DNA of 64,000 nt from Chloroflexota bacterium (lineage in GTDB: Bacteria > Chloroflexota > Anaerolineae > UBA1429), in assembly GCA_019873625.1 (NCBI GenBank), contig JAIOAW010000003.1:103675-167674 (forward strand), given 5' to 3'. This document shows positions 1-10,300 of the stretch, piece after piece. Numbering within the stretch: the first letter of the stretch is position 1; each line of letters begins with the position of its first letter. The notes under the pieces are model-generated. The model saw nothing but the letters and a program-made list of their open reading frames with translations. It searched no databases and was not told the DNA's origin. Position numbers and translations under genes: made by a program.

Positions 1-22
1 CACACGCCGTCCCCCATCTTCC

Positions 23-751
23 TCACGGTGCGCCGATGACGAGGGCCAACGAGACCTTTTCTCGCGGCGTGCCATTATGCAGGTTGCGGCTCCAGATGGC
101 GAGGGTAATCGGGCCGGCCTCGTACGGGCGCAGATCGAGTTTCGCCGAAAAGCGCCCGGGCTGGCCGATTTCGGCCCACACGGGCGCCCAGGTTTCAAAA
201 AGGGTGCGGCCTTGCGCGTCCGTTGCGGAGATGAGGACGACGTTATCGGGGCTAGCGCCCATCCCTTGCAAGGTTATCTCGCCCCGCACGATGCTCCCCG
301 GCAAGGGGGCAAGGATGCGCAAGGCCCTCGCGGCCAATCCCTCAAAGGCCGGGTTCACGGCGGGGATGAGCAACACCTGGCCGACCTCGATGCGGTCGGC
401 CTGCCAAAGGCCGTTGTGGTGGGCGATGAGGTCTGGGGAAAGGCCGTACTGGGCGGCGATATCGGCCAGCGTCTCGCCGGGGCGCACGACATATTCGGCC
501 GCCGTCCACCGCGTGGGGAGGATGAGTTCGTCGCCGGGGTGAAGAATGGCGTCGTTCGGCAGGCCATTGGCGGCGAGGAGTTGCTCGACGGTGAGGCCGT
601 ACCGTTCGGCGATGCGCGCCGGCGTATCGCCAAAGGTTACGATGTAGCGGCGAAAGCCTTGGGCAGCGCTCCCCCAGGGGATGGTGAGGCATAGGACGAG
701 GAGGAACACCCCGCCCAGGGCGGATAAGCGCCGCTGAGGGAACCGGATCAT
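23..751 (-). CDS. Secreted LysM-repeat protein with C-terminal Gmad2-like domain
   Basis: A 242-residue exported protein, probably bound to the cell wall or surface. An N-terminal signal or anchor segment (about residues 8-30, ending GSAAQG) is followed by two LysM domains (about 34-78 and 86-130, each with a YxVxxGDT/GET-like start and a xPGDELxLP-like end). A C-terminal beta-rich segment (about 148-242, beginning LAPLPGSIVRG) resembles Gmad2 immunoglobulin-like domains. LysM modules bind N-acetylglucosamine-containing glycans such as peptidoglycan. I chose the ATG at 751 because it overlaps the stop of the upstream TPR gene by 4 bases (ATGA); longer in-frame starts lie inside that gene and give an arginine/proline-rich shadow sequence. 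It is the last gene of a leftward three-gene operon. No terminator is visible in the 22 bases left in the window. Confidence 0.85.
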   Translation of the reverse strand: MIRFPQRRLSALGGVFLLVLCLTIPWGSAAQGFRRYIVTFGDTPARIAERYGLTVEQLLAANGLPNDAILHPGDELILPTRWTAAEYVVRPGETLADIAAQYGLSPDLIAHHNGLWQADRIEVGQVLLIPAVNPAFEGLAARALRILAPLPGSIVRGEITLQGMGASPDNVVLISATDAQGRTLFETWAPVWAEIGQPGRFSAKLDLRPYEAGPITLAIWSRNLHNGTPREKVSLALVIGAP

Positions 752-1824
752 TCTCTGCGCCTCCCCAAGAATCTCTGCAAGAAGAGGATCACCGCGAGCA
801 CGGCGAACAGGGTGAGCGTTTGCGCCGAAGGTTTGGCCAAGACGATCCATGCCAAGACTGCGGCCAGGGCGAGGCCGATGATCAGATAGCGCCCCCAATC
901 GCGCAGCCAGATCGTCTGCCAAAGGGCGATGTAGCGGCTCAGCCCGCCCAGGCCCCGTTGAAGGGCCGTTTGATAGGCGGCGAGAGCCTTTTCCCTCTCA
1001 CCGCTCTTGGCGAGGGCCAGGCCATAGGCATAGTACACGTCCGCAGAGGCCCCTGGGCTGGCCGCGGTCATCCCCAGCACTTGGGCGGCCCGCGCATAGT
1101 GCCGCTGGACGAGCAAAAGCCTCCCCAGGGCAGAGGCCGCGCGGTGAAAATGCGGGTTCATCGCGTAAGCGCGCTCCAAATAGGCGATGGCTTCCTCGTA
1201 GCGGCGCGCCTTGGCCTCGAGAATGCCCAGGTTGGAATAGGCCAAACAGGCGGCGTAGGGGTTCGCCTCTTGGCGGGCGATAACCTCCTGGGCCGCATTC
1301 ATCGCCGCCGCGTTATCGCCCTGGGTCAGGCGGAGATAGGTTTCGACGTGCCAGGCGAGCGCCTCGAGTTCCTCCCGCAAGGGGGCCTCTTCCAGGCGCT
1401 CGATGAGCGCCCGCGCCTCGCGGAGCGCCTCCTCGGCCTCTTCGAAGCGCTGCTCGTCGGCCAGCACCTGCACCATCGTCAGACGCGGCTCGGGGTCTTG
1501 CGGCGCGAGGGCGATGGCCCGCTGAAGCGCCTCCTCGGCGGAAGATAGTTCGTCCGTGAGGAAATAGAGCATACCCAGGGTCGCATAGCCCTCCGGCCGT
1601 TCGGGGGCAAATTCCGTACACCGTTTGGCCAGTTCCAGGGCCTCGTTCTGCTCGCGCATACGCGCCAGGGTGCGCGCCAGCCCTACCATCGCGTCATAGT
1701 GATTGGGGGCCGCCTCGAGCGCGGCGCGGTAGGCCGCGGCTGCCTCCTCAAGGCGCAGGGCGTGGTATGCCTCTCGGCCTTGGGCAAGGAGAGCCTCTAG
1801 GGAGGATGGTGCTTGTTGGGTCAT
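748..1824 (-). CDS. TPR-repeat protein with C-terminal membrane anchor
   Basis: A 358-residue tetratricopeptide-repeat protein, probably a scaffold for protein-protein contacts at the membrane. Repeated helix pairs with the TPR spacing (for example GREAYHALRLEEAAAAYRAA and NLGILEAKARRYEEAIAYLE) fill about residues 10-290. The last 55 residues hold two hydrophobic helices ending in an arginine-rich tail (FLGRRRE), so the repeats are likely tethered to the membrane. The ATG at 1824 has an AAGG purine stretch about 7 bases upstream; a TTG at 1842 would add six residues and has no better ribosome site. The gene lies between the PHP gene (39-base gap) and the LysM gene (4-base overlap). TPR partners cannot be predicted from sequence. 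Confidence 0.85.
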   Translation of the reverse strand: MTQQAPSSLEALLAQGREAYHALRLEEAAAAYRAALEAAPNHYDAMVGLARTLARMREQNEALELAKRCTEFAPERPEGYATLGMLYFLTDELSSAEEALQRAIALAPQDPEPRLTMVQVLADEQRFEEAEEALREARALIERLEEAPLREELEALAWHVETYLRLTQGDNAAAMNAAQEVIARQEANPYAACLAYSNLGILEAKARRYEEAIAYLERAYAMNPHFHRAASALGRLLLVQRHYARAAQVLGMTAASPGASADVYYAYGLALAKSGEREKALAAYQTALQRGLGGLSRYIALWQTIWLRDWGRYLIIGLALAAVLAWIVLAKPSAQTLTLFAVLAVILFLQRFLGRRRE

Positions 1825-1863
1825 CTCGTTTTCCTTTTGCAAAAGGTCGCCGCAGGGCGTTCG

Positions 1864-3159
1864 CTAAGGTTTGGCCCACAGGCGGTCGTAAAGCCGAGCG
1901 GTGCTCCCTTGGAGGTGGGCCAATCCCTCCCGCGCGGCCATATCCCCCTCTAGGTAGCGGAGCATCAAGGCCCCCTGGCGCGCGGCAAGGGCGTCATGCT
2001 CGGGGAACACCTCGCGCATCAAGAACAAGGCATATTTGACGAGGCGGAACGGCCCGTAGGCGCGCGGCGTCTCGCCGGCTACGGCCTCCACCGCCACGGA
2101 GCGCAACCCTTTGATCGCCTCGATAATAGCCTCAAGGGTCAACTGGGGCGCCCAAACGATGGAGTAGTACCAGCCAAACAGTTCGCCATTGTGGCAACCG
2201 TGCGCGTCGCTCACGCCGACGATGGGGATGCGCTTGCCTCGCTTTTGTTCCTCGTGGTAGCGGGCCACTTGCAAGGTGTTCGAATCGATCTCGTCGCGGT
2301 GAAAGCCGCCGATCACCTCAAAGGCATCGAAGGGCTGGCGGTCAAACAGATAACTCGTCAGCGCGCCGGAAGGCGTGTAGCGATGGTTCGTGAACCAATA
2401 GGGGTGGCAAAAGATGCCCAAGCCCCCCGCCTCACGGATGGCCTCAAAGCACCAAAGGCAGGATGCGGCCTGATACCGATTTACGCCGGCGGGCACGGCC
2501 CCTAAATTGGCCATCATCTGCTCCACGCCTTTTGGGTAGGCCTCTGTGCCAAAGAGCGCGTTCAGGCTAAAACGCCCGCCAAAGTTGATGATGTGCACGG
2601 GGTTATCGGGCGGATGCACTTCTTCGCCGGGCACGAGGAGGAGGTCCGTGGGCACGCCCTCGAAGGCGCGGATCGCTTCCAGCGACGGTTCGTAAAGGCG
2701 GTGGTCGGTGATGGCTACGAAATCCATACCGATTTCTCGGCAGGCGGCGGCCACATAGGCCGGCTCCTCGCGCCCATCGGAACGGTTTGAGTGGATATGG
2801 AGGTCACCCTTATAAGGGCGCAGGGCGAAAAGGTCCGGCTGGAGGGAATAGACCCGCGCCTCCGCGATGGGGAAGCGTTCGCCGGCGCGCTCTTCCTCCA
2901 CCCAAAAGACGTGCTCTTGCTCGCCCTCGAACAAGACGTCTAGGCTCAAAGCGCCCTCTCTCGACCGCACGCGCCAGGCGCAGCCGGGGCGCCAGCCGCT
3001 CCGTTCGGCAAATTCCTCCGTAGGATAGTATGAGACGATGTACTCCTGCCCATCCTGAAAAAGGCCCTCGCCTCCTTGGGCCGAGAGGCGAATGGGAACC
3101 GTGGAATCGGCCAGGACGATCCGAGGGAGAACGTGCGCACGGCGTGGTATGGGGTTCAA
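1864..3159 (-). CDS. PHP-domain metal-dependent phosphoesterase
   Basis: A member of the PHP superfamily, whose members hydrolyse phosphoesters with a trinuclear metal site. An N-terminal region of about 115 residues has no recognised fold. The PHP domain starts at KGDLHIHSNRSDG (HIH near residues 121-123) and continues with AITDHR (near 152), PGEEVH (near 180), an HPYW segment and SDAHG, the usual metal-ligand series. I prefer the TTG at 3159, which has AAGGAG five bases upstream; an in-frame ATG at 3180 has no ribosome site. The gene follows a good promoter at 3215-3243 and heads the operon with the TPR and LysM genes. The substrate is unknown; CehA-type amidase/esterase or nucleotide phosphatase activity are both possible. 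Confidence 0.85.
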   Translation of the reverse strand: MNPIPRRAHVLPRIVLADSTVPIRLSAQGGEGLFQDGQEYIVSYYPTEEFAERSGWRPGCAWRVRSREGALSLDVLFEGEQEHVFWVEEERAGERFPIAEARVYSLQPDLFALRPYKGDLHIHSNRSDGREEPAYVAAACREIGMDFVAITDHRLYEPSLEAIRAFEGVPTDLLLVPGEEVHPPDNPVHIINFGGRFSLNALFGTEAYPKGVEQMMANLGAVPAGVNRYQAASCLWCFEAIREAGGLGIFCHPYWFTNHRYTPSGALTSYLFDRQPFDAFEVIGGFHRDEIDSNTLQVARYHEEQKRGKRIPIVGVSDAHGCHNGELFGWYYSIVWAPQLTLEAIIEAIKGLRSVAVEAVAGETPRAYGPFRLVKYALFLMREVFPEHDALAARQGALMLRYLEGDMAAREGLAHLQGSTARLYDRLWAKP

Positions 3160-3214
3160 CGGCGCTCCTTGGATTCGCATTTTGCCGGGCGTTCGCCGGC
3201 CACTTACGGGCGAG

Positions 3215-3243
3215 ATTATCCCTCAAAACGCCCTGTTTGGCAA
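3215..3243 (-). promoter_or_regulatory. Sigma70-type promoter for the PHP-TPR-LysM operon
   Basis: On the minus strand, TTGCCA (3238-3243) and GATAAT (3215-3220) are separated by 17 bp, with predicted transcription starting near 3207. It is divergent from the promoter at 3275-3303. Confidence 0.65.
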
Positions 3244-3274
3244 GGCAGGGGCCACGCCCAAAGGGGGCGCCTAG

Positions 3275-3303
3275 TTGACCCTCCCCTTGGGGGATGCTAT
3301 AAT
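3275..3303 (+). promoter_or_regulatory. Strong sigma70-type promoter for the 15-kb glycosyltransferase operon
   Basis: TTGACC (3275-3280), a 17-bp spacer and TATAAT (3298-3303) lie about 30 bases upstream of the first gene of the glycosyltransferase operon. The spacer contains a small CCCC/GGGG inverted repeat. Confidence 0.75.
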
Positions 3304-3332
3304 CCCCGCGAGCCTTAGGTGGGGAACCCATT

Positions 3333-4313
3333 TTGAAGAATCGCCTCATCAATCTCCTCAAATTGCTCGTGAGCCTCGGCCTTTTAGCGCTCCTCTCGCG
3401 GCTGGTGGATTGGCGCGCCGCCTGGGAAGTGCTCAAGGCGATGCATTGGGGCTACCTGGGCCTGGCCTTCTTGCTCTTTCAGGTTACGTTCCTGTTGCGT
3501 TCGTATCGCTGGCGCGCTTTGCTCGACGCGCTCGACACCCATGTGCCCATCCCTCGCCTCTTGTACCTGTATTATGTGGGCGGATTCTTTAATACCTTTC
3601 TCCCCTCGGGGTTTGGCGGTGATGCCATCAAGATGTACGAGTTGGGCCGCTACAGCCACCGCCCCTCTGAGGCCGTTGGCACCGTCTTGGTGGATCGCCT
3701 GGCGGGCATCATCGTCCTTTTGGCGATGGGGATTCTGGCATGGCCGTTTGTTTACCGCGACCTTCCGGCTCGGGAGGCGACCTTCGTCCTCGGCGTATCC
3801 TGCGCGGGGTTGGTGGCCTCTTGGGTGCTCTTTCAACGGCGCTTGGTGGAATGGCTTCTCAAGTTCCTCCCCAAGCGGGTGGGCGCGCCCTTGGGGCGCC
3901 TGTATACGGCCATTCACACCTGCGGAACGCGGGCCTTGTGGAAATCCCTTGCGATATCCGTGCTCTTTAACCTAGTCCTGTTCACGATGACCTTCGTCAT
4001 CGCCATTGCCCTGGGGCAGCGGATACCTTTCATCTATTTCGTGGCTTTTATGCCCATCATCTCGCTTTCGATGCTCATCCCCTCGGTGGGGGCGCTGGGC
4101 ACGCGCGAAGGGGCCTATGTGCTCCTCTTTGGCCTGGCGAATGTGCCGCAGCACGTGGCCATGGCGATGTCTTTGGGGTTTTACCTCGTCAACGTCCTCA
4201 CCGGGGTCATCGGGGCCGTGCTGTATGCCATCGCCGCGGCGAAGGGGATGGGCGTGCCACGCGGCAAGGAGGCTGTGGATGGATCTGTCGATCGTCGTGC
4301 CCGTATACAATGA
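3333..4313 (+). CDS. Flippase-like integral membrane protein (LPG synthase TM / UPF0104 family)
   Basis: A 326-residue multi-pass membrane protein with about seven to eight hydrophobic helices, matching the lysylphosphatidylglycerol-synthase transmembrane (AglD-like, UPF0104) family. The signatures FFNTFLPSGFGGDAIKMY (about residues 87-104) and PSVGALGTREGAYVLLF (about 251-267) are characteristic. Family members are often encoded beside polyprenol-linked sugar transferases and are proposed, not proven, to move lipid-linked sugars across the membrane. The start is TTG at 3333 behind AGGTGGGG. It is the first gene of the operon and overlaps the following GT2 gene by about 35 bases, supporting coupled translation. 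The aminoacyl-transferase domain of true LPG synthases is absent. Confidence 0.85.
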   Translation: MKNRLINLLKLLVSLGLLALLSRLVDWRAAWEVLKAMHWGYLGLAFLLFQVTFLLRSYRWRALLDALDTHVPIPRLLYLYYVGGFFNTFLPSGFGGDAIKMYELGRYSHRPSEAVGTVLVDRLAGIIVLLAMGILAWPFVYRDLPAREATFVLGVSCAGLVASWVLFQRRLVEWLLKFLPKRVGAPLGRLYTAIHTCGTRALWKSLAISVLFNLVLFTMTFVIAIALGQRIPFIYFVAFMPIISLSMLIPSVGALGTREGAYVLLFGLANVPQHVAMAMSLGFYLVNVLTGVIGAVLYAIAAAKGMGVPRGKEAVDGSVDRRARIQ

Positions 4314-5274
4314 AGAGGAAAATATCCAGGCCCTGTATGATCAACTGACGGCCGTGCTCGACCCTCTCGGCCTGACGTATGAGATCATTTGCACCGATGA
4401 TGGGAGCACCGACCGCTCTTTTGAGAAACTCAAGGCCCTCGCCGAACGGGACCCGCGGCTTAAGGTCATCCGCTTTCGGCGCAACTTTGGGCAGACGGCC
4501 GGCTTCAGCGCCGGGTTTGACTATGCCAGCGGCGATATCGTCATCACCATTGACGCCGATTTGCAGAACGATCCCGCGAGCATCCCCGCCCTTTTGGAAA
4601 AGATGGCTGAAGGCTACGATGTGGTGAGCGGCTGGCGTGTGAACCGCCAAGACCCCTTTTTGACGCGCCGGCTCCCTTCGCGCCTGGCGAATTGGCTCAT
4701 CTCGCGCACTACGGGCGTGCCCGTGCACGATCGGGGGTGCTCGCTGCGGGCGCACCGCCGTGAAATCGTCAAAGAGATGCGGCTATATGGCGAACTGCAC
4801 CGCTTCATCCCCGATATTGCCGCGTGGATCGGCGCGCGTATGGCCGAGGTGCCCGTGGGGCACCGGCCGCGGCGCTTTGGCAAATCGAAATACGGGCTGG
4901 GGCGCACCGTGCGCGTCATCCTGGATCTCATCACCGTGCGTTTTTTGCAGGGCTACTCCACGCGCCCCATCCAGATCTTTGGCCGCTGGGGGCTGATTAT
5001 GGCCTTCGTGGGGTTCCTGCTGGGGTTATGGCTCTCGTTCGAAAAGTTGGTTTTGGGCCATTCCATCGGCAACCGGCCGGCGCTCGTCCTTTCGCTCCTT
5101 TTGATGCTGATGGGCGTGCAACTCGTCTCCATCGGCCTCTTGGGCGAGATGATCGTGCGCACCTATTACGAGGGCCAAAAGAAACCCATCTATCGCATCC
5201 GCGAGATTGTGGATTACTCACGGGCGCAGCCTATCACCACGCCCGATGCGGGTGAGTGCGAGAGCGCAGTATGA
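4279..5274 (+). CDS. Polyprenol-phosphate sugar synthase-type glycosyltransferase (GT2, GtrB/DPM-like)
   Basis: A 331-residue GT2 enzyme expected to transfer a sugar from a nucleotide donor to polyprenyl phosphate on the cytoplasmic face, making the lipid-linked donor used by GT39 enzymes. The catalytic domain has LSIVVPVYNEEENI at the start, TDDGSTD (about residue 40) and the metal-binding IDADLQNDP (about 94). Two C-terminal transmembrane helices (about 235-260 and 270-295) are typical of GtrB/DPM1 type III proteins. The ATG at 4279 lies inside the end of the previous gene and starts exactly at the family's conserved N-terminus; the longer frame upstream is a shadow. Its stop overlaps the next ATG (ATGA). 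The sugar (glucose, mannose or other) cannot be read from sequence. Confidence 0.9.
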   Translation: MDLSIVVPVYNEEENIQALYDQLTAVLDPLGLTYEIICTDDGSTDRSFEKLKALAERDPRLKVIRFRRNFGQTAGFSAGFDYASGDIVITIDADLQNDPASIPALLEKMAEGYDVVSGWRVNRQDPFLTRRLPSRLANWLISRTTGVPVHDRGCSLRAHRREIVKEMRLYGELHRFIPDIAAWIGARMAEVPVGHRPRRFGKSKYGLGRTVRVILDLITVRFLQGYSTRPIQIFGRWGLIMAFVGFLLGLWLSFEKLVLGHSIGNRPALVLSLLLMLMGVQLVSIGLLGEMIVRTYYEGQKKPIYRIREIVDYSRAQPITTPDAGECESAV

Positions 5275-7337
5275 AGGCCCTCTTATGGCGCCGCTGGCTA
5301 TGGCTCATAGGGGCCTGGCTGGGCGCGAACCTCCTCGCCTGGGTGCCTGGAGACCCCACCTGGCGTTCGGCGGGCCTTCTTCTCTTGGGGATGGCCCTGC
5401 CGGGCTGGCTGGCCTTTGAGGCCCTATGCGGCCGCGAGGCACGTCCCTGGCCAGAGGCCGTCCTACTCGCCGGGGGGTTGGGCTATGCGGGCTTGATCCT
5501 CATCGGTTGGGCGCTCTATGCCCTGCCGGGGCCGATCTCTCGCTGGGGCGTGGCCGGAGCGTTCAACCTCCTCATCGCGGCCCTCCTGATATGGCGGCTG
5601 AAAAGGCCTGGCCCAACGCTTGACGGCCTCCCCAAAGGGGCCGTGTGGGGGCTGGCCCTCGTGTTGGTGGCGGCCGCCGCCTTTCGCCTGCCGAACCTGG
5701 GCTATGCCGAATTCCAGGGCGATGAGGTCAACGTCGTCCACCTGGCGGCCTCGGCCATCCAGGGGCGAGAAGATGCCCTCTTTTACCACAAGAAAGGCCC
5801 TGGCGAGGTTCTCGTAACGACCGCGATCTATGCCGGGGCGCGCGCTTTGAGCGAAGGGGGCGCACGCCTCCCCTTTGCGGTGGCGAACCTCCTCTTTGTG
5901 CTGGGCCTATACAGCGTGGCCTACCGCTTTCTAGGGCGGCAGGCTGCCTTTTGGGCGGGGCTTCTTGCGGCGCTGAACGGCTTTTTCGTGGCCTTTGGGC
6001 GCATCGTGCAATATCAGAGCCTCGTGCTCCTTTTCAGCGTGCTCGCGCTCGATAGCGCCTTGGCCTATGCAGAGCGCCGACACGGGCGCGATCTGTGGCT
6101 CTGTGCGCTCTGGGGGGCCGTGGGCCTTTGGGCGCATACAGATGCGCTGTTCGCCGGCCTCGCGGCGGCCGCGGTGATTGTCGCGGCGCTCTACCGAGAG
6201 AAACCGACTTGGGCGCAGGTGGCGAAGCGCTTGGCAGGGCCGGTGGGCCTGGGGGCGCTGCTTTTGGGCGCGTTTTACATCCCCTATGTTCGCCACCCCT
6301 TTTTTCAGGTGGCGCGCGCCTACGTGGCCAAACGCAAAGGGCTTATCCCTGCCGATAACCTCAACCATCTCATCCTCATCGGTGCGGTGTATAACGCCAT
6401 TTACTATCTCGGCTTCGTCGGCCTGGGCCTGCTCGGCGTAGTGGGCGAGGGCCTTTGCCGCTTTAGAAAATGGGGAGTCGTGCTCCTTACCGTGGCGGCG
6501 ACTTGGCTCCTTTCGGCCTGGCTTATGCCGGAACGCTGGCAGGCCGGCGGGCGCAGTTACGTCGTTTTGGCGTATCTCGCGGCGTTGCTTCCTCTGGGGT
6601 GGGCGCCCCGGCGCGGGCTGGGTTGGCGTTCGGCATTCATCTGGTTCGCTGTGCCGCTGGTGATCTATCTCTTCTTTTTTGCTGACCCGCGCACGCACCT
6701 GTATATTGCCTTCCCAGGGGCATGTTTGCTCCTTGGTGTGGGGTTCGGGGAACTCGAGAGGAGTTTGGGGCGTCTTCGGTGGGCGTGGTATCTCGTTTCA
6801 GGAGGGGTGCTCGCGCTTTCGGCGGTTTATCTCGCCATCCTTTTTGTGAGCCACCATCCGGAGTACAAGCGCACCTACCCGGAGCACCGTTTGCCCATTT
6901 TCTGGGCGCCCTATGGAGACAAAATGCCCACGCAAGGGCTGTTTGGCTTCCCGTACCGCGCGGGGTGGAAGGTGGTCGGCGCCCTCTATGCCCAAGGCAC
7001 CCTGCACGGCGATTATGGCACGAACGAGGAGGAGCACATCACCCATTGGTATACGCGGGGCGCGCCGGCCTGCGGGAGCCAGCCGCGCTATTACTTTATC
7101 GCCGACTATGTGCAGGATGTGCAGCCCGTGCCGATGGAAGAAATCGCGCGGGATTACACCCTCGTGGGGCGCGTGTGGGTTGGGGGGGCGCCCAAAATGG
7201 CGATTTATGAGCGCACCCCTGCCGCACTGCCTTATCGGGATTATCGCGTGGAGGATTATATCTCTGTGTTCGATCGGCATCTCTCTGGGCCAGACTATTT
7301 GCCTCTTCTCTGGGAGGCGAGGGGCCTAACAAGGTAG
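5271..7337 (+). CDS. GT39/ArnT-like membrane glycosyltransferase
   Basis: A 688-residue multi-pass protein of the PMT/ArnT (GT39, GT-C fold) type, expected to transfer a sugar from a polyprenol-phosphate donor on the outer face of the membrane. The early periplasmic loop has YAEFQGDEVNVVHLA with an acidic GDE motif, where the family has its catalytic acidic residue. About 12 hydrophobic segments follow, then a soluble C-terminal tail of about 180 residues without the repeated beta-sandwich module of the next paralogues. The ATG at 5271 overlaps the upstream stop; an in-frame GTG at 5256 would add five residues. Acceptor unknown. Confidence 0.85.
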   Translation: MKALLWRRWLWLIGAWLGANLLAWVPGDPTWRSAGLLLLGMALPGWLAFEALCGREARPWPEAVLLAGGLGYAGLILIGWALYALPGPISRWGVAGAFNLLIAALLIWRLKRPGPTLDGLPKGAVWGLALVLVAAAAFRLPNLGYAEFQGDEVNVVHLAASAIQGREDALFYHKKGPGEVLVTTAIYAGARALSEGGARLPFAVANLLFVLGLYSVAYRFLGRQAAFWAGLLAALNGFFVAFGRIVQYQSLVLLFSVLALDSALAYAERRHGRDLWLCALWGAVGLWAHTDALFAGLAAAAVIVAALYREKPTWAQVAKRLAGPVGLGALLLGAFYIPYVRHPFFQVARAYVAKRKGLIPADNLNHLILIGAVYNAIYYLGFVGLGLLGVVGEGLCRFRKWGVVLLTVAATWLLSAWLMPERWQAGGRSYVVLAYLAALLPLGWAPRRGLGWRSAFIWFAVPLVIYLFFFADPRTHLYIAFPGACLLLGVGFGELERSLGRLRWAWYLVSGGVLALSAVYLAILFVSHHPEYKRTYPEHRLPIFWAPYGDKMPTQGLFGFPYRAGWKVVGALYAQGTLHGDYGTNEEEHITHWYTRGAPACGSQPRYYFIADYVQDVQPVPMEEIARDYTLVGRVWVGGAPKMAIYERTPAALPYRDYRVEDYISVFDRHLSGPDYLPLLWEARGLTR

Positions 7338-7347
7338 GCACTTTGCG

Positions 7348-10300
7348 GTGGGCCTTATGAACTCATTTTCGACCAAACGAGGTCTTCACTCCACATTCTG
7401 GCTAGGGGCCGTGTTGGGCATCGTCCTCCTGACCTTGGCCGTGCGCCTGCCCCGCTTGGATGCGTTCATCACGCCCGATGAGATGAAATGGGTCTGCCGG
7501 AGCATCAATTTTTACCGGGGTCTACGCACCGGGAATTTGGCGGAGACCTTCCAAACGGGGCACCCCGGCGTCATCACGATGTGGCTCGGCGTGCCCTTTA
7601 TGCAGGCCAACCTCGAGGCCCCCTGGCTAGAGGCTTGCCGCGTTCCGGCGATCGCCCGCATCATCGAGGAAAATCCGCCCGAACTGCCCAACGAACTCGC
7701 CGCCTTGCTTTTTCGGGCGCGGCGCGGCGTGGCCCTGTGGACGAGCGCTTTCTTGGGGCTTGCCGTGTGGCTGCTCGCACACCGTGCGGGTTGGCCTTTG
7801 GCCCTTATCGCGGGCCTCTTGATCGCCCTCGATCCGTTCTATACCGCCCATTCGCGCTTCTTGCACCTCGATGCCATCGAGACGAGCCTCCTCTTCCCCG
7901 GCGTGCTCAGCCTGCTCGAGGGCTTGGCTTCCGGCCGTAAGCGGTTTTTCGCCCTTTCGGGAATCTTCCTGGGGCTGGCTATGCTGAACAAATCTCCCGC
8001 GATGTTCGGTATCGGCTTCGCTGGGTTGATCACGCTACTCTACGGCCTCTATGGGAAGCGGCCCTTCTCTTGGATGGTGCGGTGCGTCGTGGCTTGGCTC
8101 CTACCGGCGCTCGTAACCTATGTCGCCCTCTGGCCGGCCCTGTGGGTTCAGCCCGTTCAAACGGTGCAGAACGTCCTGAATACGGCGCTCTTTTACGCCT
8201 CACGCCCCCATGTGAACTCGAACTATTTCTGGGGAGCGCCTCGGCCCGACCCCGGCTGGGCGTTCTATCCGGTGGCCCTGGCCTTTCGGCTCACGCCGTG
8301 GGCGATGATAGGCGCGCTCGGAGGGGCCACCTTGGCGGCGCGCCGCCGCGAGAACAAGGCCTTTTGGGGGGCGTTGGGACTATTCATCGCCCTGTATGGC
8401 CTGTTTATGACGCTTGGCGAAAAAAAGTTCGACCGCTATCTCTTGCCCGTTTTCCCGTTCGTGCAGGTTTTTGCGGCGTATGGGATTTTGGCCTTTTTGG
8501 AATGGGGGATGCGGCGTATGCGGCGCGCCTCGCTCGCGCCCATCCTAGCGGGGGGCCTCGCGCTCGGCTTGGGGATGACGGTCATCTCCGAGGCGCCCTA
8601 TTACCTGACCTATTATAACCCCCTGGTGGGTGGCAAACGCGCCGCTGTGCATACGCTCCTCGTGGGGTGGGGCGAGGGCCTCGACCAGGCGGCAGCCTAC
8701 CTGAACAGCCTGCCGGGGAGCGAGGCGGAGATCGTGGCTTCGCGCTCGTTGCCGGGGCTGGCGCCCTTCTATCGGGGACGCGCCATCCACCAAACGAACT
8801 ATGACCCTGCCGTGGTGCGTTACGTGGTCTTTTACCTCAACGAGGTCCAGCGGCGCCTTGAGCCGGAACTCCTCGAAACCTATTATGACCGCCAAGAGCC
8901 GCTTTACGTGGTGCACGTCAAGGGGATAGAGTATGCCTGGATTTATGAGAACAAGACGCATGAGGCCGCCTGGGCCGAGATCGCCTCGCGTGCTCAGCCC
9001 GGCGATGCGCTCGTGGTGGGCAAGCCCTCGCTGATCGCTAGGATGTATCGCGGGCCGCTAGAGGTCGTGACGTTGGATCCTACCGCCCGCCGGGAGGAGA
9101 GTTTGGCGGCGCTGCAACGGGTCGCCGAACAACACGAACGGGTGTGGTACGCCCTCTATGCCGAAAAGAACCCCAATCCCTTCCAAGAGTGGCTCCTTTA
9201 CCAATGGCGTACGCATGCCCGGTTGCTTGAGCGCCGCGAATTCCCGCAGATTACGCTCTACCTTTGGGATACGACGCAGGGCATCCCCTTTACGCCTTCC
9301 TCCAAGCGGTGGGTTCCGCTCGATATGCGTTTCGGCGAGGAACTCGCTCTGCGCGGCTACACGCTGGAGGAACCGGCGCGCTGGGATCACGCGGTGGGCT
9401 TGACGCTCACGTGGGAGGTGCTGCAGCGGCCTGCGCAGTACTATGCGCTCTACATCCACGTGCTGGATGAGGCCGGCCACCGCGTGGGCCAGGGGGATGC
9501 TTGGATGACGGATGCCTCGCTAAGGCCCACGGTGGATTGGGAGGCCGGCGCGCTCGCCCAAGAGGACGTCGCACTCGACCTTCTGCCGGGCCTCGCGCCG
9601 GGCACCTACCGCCTCCTGATGGGCGTGTACGATCGCCTGAGTGGCGCGCCCCTTCTCGCCAAGGCCCCTGATGGGCAAACCCTGCGCGAGGTGATGATCG
9701 GGACGTTGGAGGTCAAGCCCTCGGCGGCGCCTTGGTCGCTCAAACAGGCGGGCCTAGCCCCTGCCGATCTTCCCTTGGCGCCGGGGGTGCGCCTGGTGGG
9801 ATACAACAAATCTCCCCAGGAGCCTGCCTTTGGCGAGATCCTGACGCTAAAATTGGCCTGGGAGGCCCCCGATGCCGCCTTGAGGGGATACTCGCTCGCC
9901 CTGGAGGTGGTGCAAGGGGGCCAAACCCTCTCGCGCAAGGAGTATCCTTTCCTCGCCTCCATCTCTTCCGCGCCGCTGCCGGAGGGCCTGGGGACATTCT
10001 GGCGATTCTATGATCTGCCCATTTCGGAGGAGGCCCTTTGGGGAGAGGCCGATCTCCGCTTGACCGTGCGAGACGCCCAAGGGCAGGCTATGGGCGAGCC
10101 GATGACGCTCACGCGCCTTTTTGTGCGGGGGCACCGCTTTGAGGAACCGCCTTTGGCCTATCGGCAAGAGGCTTCGCTGGGGGAAGGTCTTCGTTTTGTG
10201 GGGTATGATGTGGCCCCCCAGGATGTGCACCCCGGCGGGGCGATCACCCTGACGTTGTGTTGGCAGGCGACGGGGCCTATCACCCGTTCGCTCACGGTCT

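Noticed and set aside
752-922. A 57-codon N-terminal extension of the LysM protein
   Set aside because: It lies inside the TPR gene, encodes an Arg/Pro-rich stretch and would bury the signal peptide. The ATGA junction at 751 is a better start.
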